Assembly: GCF_016803395.1 (NCBI RefSeq)
Contig: NZ_JAEVHL010000022.1
Span: forward strand, 1-48,782
Origin: Micromonospora tarensis
GTDB lineage: Bacteria > Actinomycetota > Actinomycetes > Mycobacteriales > Micromonosporaceae
Length of the DNA stretch: 48,782 bases
Direction: 5' to 3'
Shown here: positions 45,048 through 48,782 of the stretch, in pieces
Layout of the letters: every line of letters starts with the position of its first letter
Position numbering within the stretch: the first letter of the stretch is position 1
Position numbers and translations under genes: made by a program
Notes under the pieces: model-generated
What the model was told of the DNA's origin: nothing
Seen by the model: only the letters and a program-made list of their open reading frames with translations
The model's database searches: none

Positions 45048-45132
45048 TACTCCGTGCCAAAGCTGTGTGGCCCCGCCGACCCTCACCCCGCGCCCCGGCG
45101 TTGCCCGCCGGCCGCCGTCCGCCCGTCTGCCT

Positions 45133-45210
45133 CAAGATCGCGCTCGATCCTGGATGTGGTGGCCTGCGGGCTCGGGGATGCCACCGCATCCGTGTTCGAG
45201 CACGATCTTG
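45133..45210. repeat. 78-bp imperfect palindrome, MITE/REP-like
   Basis: The ends CAAGATCGCGCTCGA and TCGAGCACGATCTTG pair with one mismatch. The inner arms GGATGTGGTGGC and GCCACCGCATCC also pair with one mismatch around a 13-base centre. It lies in the 329-bp gap between the SDR start and ruvC, with no gene of its own. This form is typical of a small dispersed palindromic repeat. No second copy was seen in the window. Confidence 0.65.
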
Positions 45211-45324
45211 GCGCGGGGCGCTCGTTGCCCCGGGGACGTGAGGGCGTGTCCCGTGGGGTTGGTGGGAAGGGCGACGGTTAGGGTGTCGAACACACGTACT
45301 GCTGACGGCTGGGGAGGGGGCGGC

Positions 45325-45852
45325 GTGCGCGTGCTCGGTGTCGACCCGGGGCTGACCCGGTGTGGGGTGGGCGTGGTCGAGGGGGTGCCCGGTCGGCAGT
45401 GCACCCTGATCGCCTACTACGTGGTCTACACCGACCCGGCCGACGACCTGGCGCTGCGGCTGCTGCACCTGGACCGGTCGCTGACCAAGTTGGTCGCCGA
45501 GCACCAACCGGAGAGCGTCGCCGTCGAGCGGGTGTTCAGCCAGCACAACGTGCGCACGGTGATGGGCACCGCGCAGGCCAGCGGCATCGCCGTGCTGGCC
45601 GGGGCGCGCGCCGGGCTGCCCGTGCAGACGTACACCCCGAGCGAGGTGAAGGCGGCAGTGACCGGCTCCGGTCAGGCCGACAAGGCGCAGATGACCGCCA
45701 TGGTGACCCGGCTGCTGCGGCTGGCCGAGCCGCCGAAGCCGGCCGACGCCGCCGACGCCCTGGCGCTGGCCATCTGCCACGTGTGGCGCGGCGGGACCCG
45801 CTCCAAGCTGGCCGCCGCGGCCGACCGGGCACGACGAGGAGGAGCACGATGA
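45325..45852 (+). CDS. ruvC: Crossover junction endodeoxyribonuclease RuvC
   Basis: The 175-aa Holliday-junction resolvase nicks the junction processed by RuvAB. Catalytic acidic residues are visible: Asp7 in [11 protein letters not shown], Glu in [12 protein letters not shown], and two Asp in [17 protein letters not shown]. The GTG at 45325 has GGGGAGGGGG upstream and places Asp7 as in E. coli; the long upstream in-frame extension is rejected. It overlaps ruvA by 4 bp. Confidence 0.97.
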   Translation: MRVLGVDPGLTRCGVGVVEGVPGRQCTLIAYYVVYTDPADDLALRLLHLDRSLTKLVAEHQPESVAVERVFSQHNVRTVMGTAQASGIAVLAGARAGLPVQTYTPSEVKAAVTGSGQADKAQMTAMVTRLLRLAEPPKPADAADALALAICHVWRGGTRSKLAAAADRARRGGAR

Positions 45853-46451
45853 TCGCCAGCGTGCGCGGCACGGTGACCGCGACAGGTCCGGACCAGGCCG
45901 TGATCGAGGTCGGCGGTGTCGGGCTCGCCGTGCACTGCGCCCCGGGCACCCTCGCGGAGCTGCGGGTCGGCCAGGTCGCCCGGCTCGCCACCAGCCTGAT
46001 CGTGCGGGAAGACTCGCTGACCCTCTACGGCTTCGCCGACGACGACGCCAAGTCGCTGTTCGAGTTGCTCCAGACCGCCAGCGGGGTCGGCCCGCGACTG
46101 GCCCAGGCGGTGCTGGCCGTGCACACCCCGGACGCGGTCCGAAAGGCGATCGCCAACGCCGACACGGCCGCGTTGACCCGGGTGCCGGGGATCGGCAAGA
46201 AGGGCGCGGAACGCCTGGTGCTGGAGCTGCGGGACCGGATCGGCCCGGTGCCGATCGGCGCCGACGGCGCGGGCGGGGTGACCGGCGGCAACTGGCCGGA
46301 CCAGGTCCGGCAGGCGCTGGTCGGGCTGGGCTGGACGGCCGGTCAGGCCGACCAGGCGGTAGCCGCCGTGGCGGAGACGATCGAGGGCGACACCCCGCCG
46401 GTGCCGGTCCTGCTCAAGCAGGCCATCCGACTGCTCGGGCGGACCCGATGA
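45849..46451 (+). CDS. ruvA: Holliday junction DNA helicase subunit RuvA
   Basis: The 200-aa protein binds four-way junctions and loads RuvB. It has the N-terminal OB domain ([20 protein letters not shown]), two helix-hairpin-helix motifs ([17 protein letters not shown] and [19 protein letters not shown]) and the C-terminal RuvB-binding domain ([20 protein letters not shown]). The start ATG overlaps the ruvC stop, so the genes are coupled. Confidence 0.97.
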   Translation: MIASVRGTVTATGPDQAVIEVGGVGLAVHCAPGTLAELRVGQVARLATSLIVREDSLTLYGFADDDAKSLFELLQTASGVGPRLAQAVLAVHTPDAVRKAIANADTAALTRVPGIGKKGAERLVLELRDRIGPVPIGADGAGGVTGGNWPDQVRQALVGLGWTAGQADQAVAAVAETIEGDTPPVPVLLKQAIRLLGRTR

Positions 46452-46500
46452 GCGCGAGGAGCGAGCCGGGCTCGGGAACTCCGCGAGTGAGGAAGGCGCG

Positions 46501-47568
46501 GTGAGCGAGACCGACGGGCTCGTCTCGGCGTACGTCAGCGACGCCGACCGGGACGCGGAGGCCACGGTTCGACCGCGACGGCTCGCGGAGTTCGTCGCCC
46601 AGGACCGGGTGCGCGATCAGCTCGACCTGTTGTTGCAGGGTGCGATGCGGCGGGGGTCGCCACCGGATCACATCCTGCTCTCCGGCCCGCCCGGGTTGGG
46701 CAAGACGAGTCTGGCCAACATCGTCGCGGCCGAGTTGGGCTCGGGCATCCGGGTGACCAGCGGCCCGGCGATCGAGCGGTCCGGTGATCTGGCGGCGATC
46801 CTGACCAGCCTCGCCGAGGGCGACGTGCTCTTCATCGACGAGATCCACCGCATCGCGCGGCCGGCGGAGGAGTTGCTCTACAGCGCGATGGAGGACTTCC
46901 GGGTCGACGTGGTGGTCGGCAAGGGCCCGGGGGCGACGGCGATCCCGCTGGACGTCGAGCCGTTCACCCTGGTCGGCGCGACGACCCGGTCGGGCCTGTT
47001 GACCGGGCCGATGCGGGACCGGTTCGGCTTCGTCGCGCACCTGGACTTCTACGCCCCGGCGGATCTGGAGACGCTGCTGCACCGCTCGGCGCGGATTCTC
47101 GGCGTGCCGATCACCCCGGCCGGGGCGACCGAGATCGCCGGTCGGTCGCGTGGCACACCACGGATCGCCAACCGGCTGCTGCGCCGGGTCCGCGACTACG
47201 CGGAGGTGCGGGCCGACGGGGTGGTCGATCTCGACACCGCCCGTGCCGCCCTGATCGTCTACGACGTGGACGCGCTCGGCCTGGACCGGTTGGACCGGGC
47301 GGTGCTGACCGCGCTTGTCGACTCGTTCCGGGGTGGCCCGGTCGGGTTGTCCACCCTCGCCGTGGCGGTGGGGGAGCAGCCGGACACGGTCGAGGAGGTC
47401 TGCGAGCCGTTCCTGGTCCGCGCCGGTCTGTTGGCGCGGACGCCCCGGGGTCGGGTGGCCACCGAGGGGGCCTGGCGGCATCTGGGGCGCACTCCACCGA
47501 ATGGTACATTTGGTGCAGATAGCCCGCCGGTGCCCGATCTGTTCTCGTTGGATACCGATCAGCCGTGA
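46501..47568 (+). CDS. ruvB: Holliday junction branch migration ATPase RuvB
   Basis: The 355-aa AAA+ motor drives branch migration with RuvA. It shows [19 protein letters not shown], Walker [17 protein letters not shown], Walker [11 protein letters not shown], sensor 1 GATTRSGLL, the arginine finger in MRDRFG, and the C-terminal winged helix ([20 protein letters not shown]). The GTG at 46501 follows a GAGGAAGG stretch. It is 49 bp after ruvA and ends 139 bp before yajC. The protein has a short N-terminal extension ([20 protein letters not shown]), as is common in actinobacteria. Confidence 0.97.
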   Translation: MSETDGLVSAYVSDADRDAEATVRPRRLAEFVAQDRVRDQLDLLLQGAMRRGSPPDHILLSGPPGLGKTSLANIVAAELGSGIRVTSGPAIERSGDLAAILTSLAEGDVLFIDEIHRIARPAEELLYSAMEDFRVDVVVGKGPGATAIPLDVEPFTLVGATTRSGLLTGPMRDRFGFVAHLDFYAPADLETLLHRSARILGVPITPAGATEIAGRSRGTPRIANRLLRRVRDYAEVRADGVVDLDTARAALIVYDVDALGLDRLDRAVLTALVDSFRGGPVGLSTLAVAVGEQPDTVEEVCEPFLVRAGLLARTPRGRVATEGAWRHLGRTPPNGTFGADSPPVPDLFSLDTDQP

Positions 47569-47707
47569 TGCGAACGTGATCTGTGCCGCATTCGGTGTTC
47601 TCAGGTGCAGGGTTTAGACTTCGCCGCGGTCTGTACAGGACGTGAGAATCCGCCTCCGCTCCGGCACCCCCGGTGCTGGGCGGCGGCCAATGGGAAGGTC
47701 AGTAACC

Positions 47708-48046
47708 GTGCATTACGCAGCAGCGGGCGGCGGGGCCGGCGGTTTCACGCCGATCCTGATGATCGCCCTGCTCTTCGGTGTCATGTATTTCATGATGATC
47801 CGGCCCCAGCAGAAGCGCCGCCGTGAGGCGGAGTCGATGCAGTCGAACCTCGGCCCCGGCGACGAGGTCGTGACCATCGGCGGGCTCTACGGCACGGTCA
47901 CCGGCGTCGAGGACGACACCGTCCTGCTCGAGGTGGCACCGGGCGTGCAGACCCGCTACGCCCGCCCGGCCATCGCGCGGGTGGTCACCCGCGCGGAGCT
48001 GCCGAGCGAGCCGGTCACCGAGGACGCGGAAACCGCCAAGGACTGA
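47708..48046 (+). CDS. yajC: Preprotein translocase subunit YajC
   Basis: The 112-aa protein has one N-terminal membrane helix (FTPILMIALLFGVMYFMMI) followed at once by the basic RPQQKRRREAESMQSNLGPG and the conserved GDEVVTIGGLYGTVTGVEDD domain. YajC associates with SecDF. The GTG at 47708 (MHYAAAGG) has GGAAGG nine bases upstream; the ATG at 47690 and the longer frame to 47642 are alternatives. The order yajC-secD downstream of ruvB is the usual one. Confidence 0.93.
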   Translation: MHYAAAGGGAGGFTPILMIALLFGVMYFMMIRPQQKRRREAESMQSNLGPGDEVVTIGGLYGTVTGVEDDTVLLEVAPGVQTRYARPAIARVVTRAELPSEPVTEDAETAKD

Positions 48047-48321
48047 CCGTCCGCCCGTGGGTGGCGGTCCGGCGTACGGCCGGTCCACCGACCTTCGGGG
48101 TCGCCGCGCCCGATGGGGCAGCGGACGAGACGTGAAAACTGGATAGTTGGGTCGACGTCGGGCGTCGACACGTTCCCGTGACCGTCGGCGATCCGTGCCG
48201 GGGTGCCCGGTCCTCGTGTCGGCATCTCGTCGGCTCAAGGCAGACCCGTCGGGCGGGACACCGGCCCGACACCGCCGTCGCTGCGCAGAGCGGCGCGACC
48301 GTACAGGGAGACAGGACAGCC
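48047..48321. other. yajC-secD intergenic region
   Basis: This 275-bp region has no supported gene. GTCGACG (48151-48157) and CGTCGAC (48163-48169) form a small hairpin, just after an AT-richer stretch (GTGAAAACTGGATAGTTGG) that might be a promoter for secD. Confidence 0.35.
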
Positions 48322-48782
48322 GTGGCACCACCTCAGGGACAGATGCGCCCCGGGCGGCAGCTCGCCGTGCTCGGGTTCATCTTCGTGGTCCTCTATCTTT
48401 TGGTGTTCTTCGCCGGAGCCAACGGCAGCTTCAAGGACCGGCTCGAGCCAAAGCTCGGCCTGGACCTGATCGGCGGCACCCGGATGACGCTGGAGGCGAC
48501 CAACTCCATCGACGGCAAGCCGCCGACGGCGGAGAACCTCGAGGAGGCCCGGCAGATCATCGAGAACCGGGTCAACGGGCTCGGCGTGGCCGAGGCCGAG
48601 GTGGTCACCGAGGGCAACCGGAACATCGTCATCTCCCTGCCCGGTGAGAACCGGAACCTCGACGAGGTGGGCAGCGCGGCCGAGCTGCGCTTCCGTAAGG
48701 TGCTGAAGGCGGCGGACGGCAGCGGGACGATCGCCGCGCCGCCGGCCGCCACGCCGGCCCCGTCGGGCAGCGCCGTGCCGAC
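48322..48782 (+). CDS. secD: Protein translocase subunit SecD (5' part; gene continues past window)
   Basis: SecD is a membrane subunit that, with SecF, uses the proton gradient to help release proteins exported through SecYEG. Visible are the first membrane helix (LAVLGFIFVVLYLLVFFAG), the family motif KLGLDLIGGTRMTLEA and the start of the large P1 extracytoplasmic domain (ARQIIENRVNGLGVAEAEVV). An Ala/Pro-rich insertion begins near the window edge, as in other actinobacteria. The GTG at 48322 follows AGGGAGACAGGA. The frame is open to the last base. Confidence 0.95.
   Translation, partial: MAPPQGQMRPGRQLAVLGFIFVVLYLLVFFAGANGSFKDRLEPKLGLDLIGGTRMTLEATNSIDGKPPTAENLEEARQIIENRVNGLGVAEAEVVTEGNRNIVISLPGENRNLDEVGSAAELRFRKVLKAADGSGTIAAPPAATPAPSGSAVP

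Noticed and set aside
41256..45086. 1276-aa minus-strand ORF seeming to fuse an SDR, a PucR regulator and a long tail
   Set aside because: The SDR part is in another frame, and the tail exists only because the PucR frame is shifted near 42373 and reads through the antisense of tetR.

Overview
The window is very GC-rich chromosomal DNA (GTG starts, ATGA stop/start overlaps, leaderless-looking promoters) from an actinomycete. The gene families and the linked ruvC-ruvA-ruvB-yajC-secD cluster fit the Micromonosporaceae, most likely Micromonospora; this is inferred from gene content, not from a marker. I see no rRNA, tRNA, CRISPR array, intact insertion sequence or prophage.

Layout. 1-8.1 kb: a NarL-type sensor kinase (cut by the window edge), a PadR/HAAS-membrane-protein pair, a secreted protein, a Ser/Thr kinase, an LtrA-like membrane protein, an ECF sigma factor overlapping a lipoprotein gene, and a YciO-type protein. 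8.3-13.9 kb: dnaE, then a convergent ABC-F ATPase gene whose leader holds a possible 9-codon peptide and a hairpin. 14-19.4 kb: a CitA/DcuS-type two-component system divergent from a DctA-type dicarboxylate symporter, a cysteine-rich protein and an AraC regulator. 19.8-28.4 kb: a TIR/NB-ARC/TPR (STAND) protein with a small ORF before it, divergent from a receptor kinase with a ricin-type lectin tail, then a FUSC membrane protein and a PLP enzyme. 28.4-33 kb: acyl-CoA dehydrogenase, TetR, aldehyde and alcohol dehydrogenases, tied together by two near-identical 19-bp palindromes. 33-39.2 kb: a small unknown protein, an SPFH protein and a complete Liv-type ABC importer (order G-F-K-H-M). 39.2-45 kb: a cobalamin-domain-like protein, a DHA2 drug exporter with its TetR regulator, a PucR/CdaR regulator and a 3-hydroxybutyrate-dehydrogenase-like SDR. 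45.3-48.8 kb: ruvC, ruvA, ruvB, yajC and the start of secD.

The most important technical point is that eight genes are each broken by one frameshift. All eight need exactly one extra base, usually one more G or C in a short G/C run. This looks like a systematic single-base deletion error in the assembly rather than eight decayed genes, so I annotate each as one gene spanning the shift.

The most promising biology: (1) the TetR operator pair defining a small acyl-CoA/aldehyde/alcohol oxidation regulon; (2) the leader peptide plus hairpin upstream of the ABC-F gene; (3) the TIR-STAND protein with DNA-level TPR duplication and an upstream micro-ORF; (4) two large perfect inverted repeats whose arms each contain a smaller palindrome; (5) a 78-bp MITE-like palindrome before ruvC.
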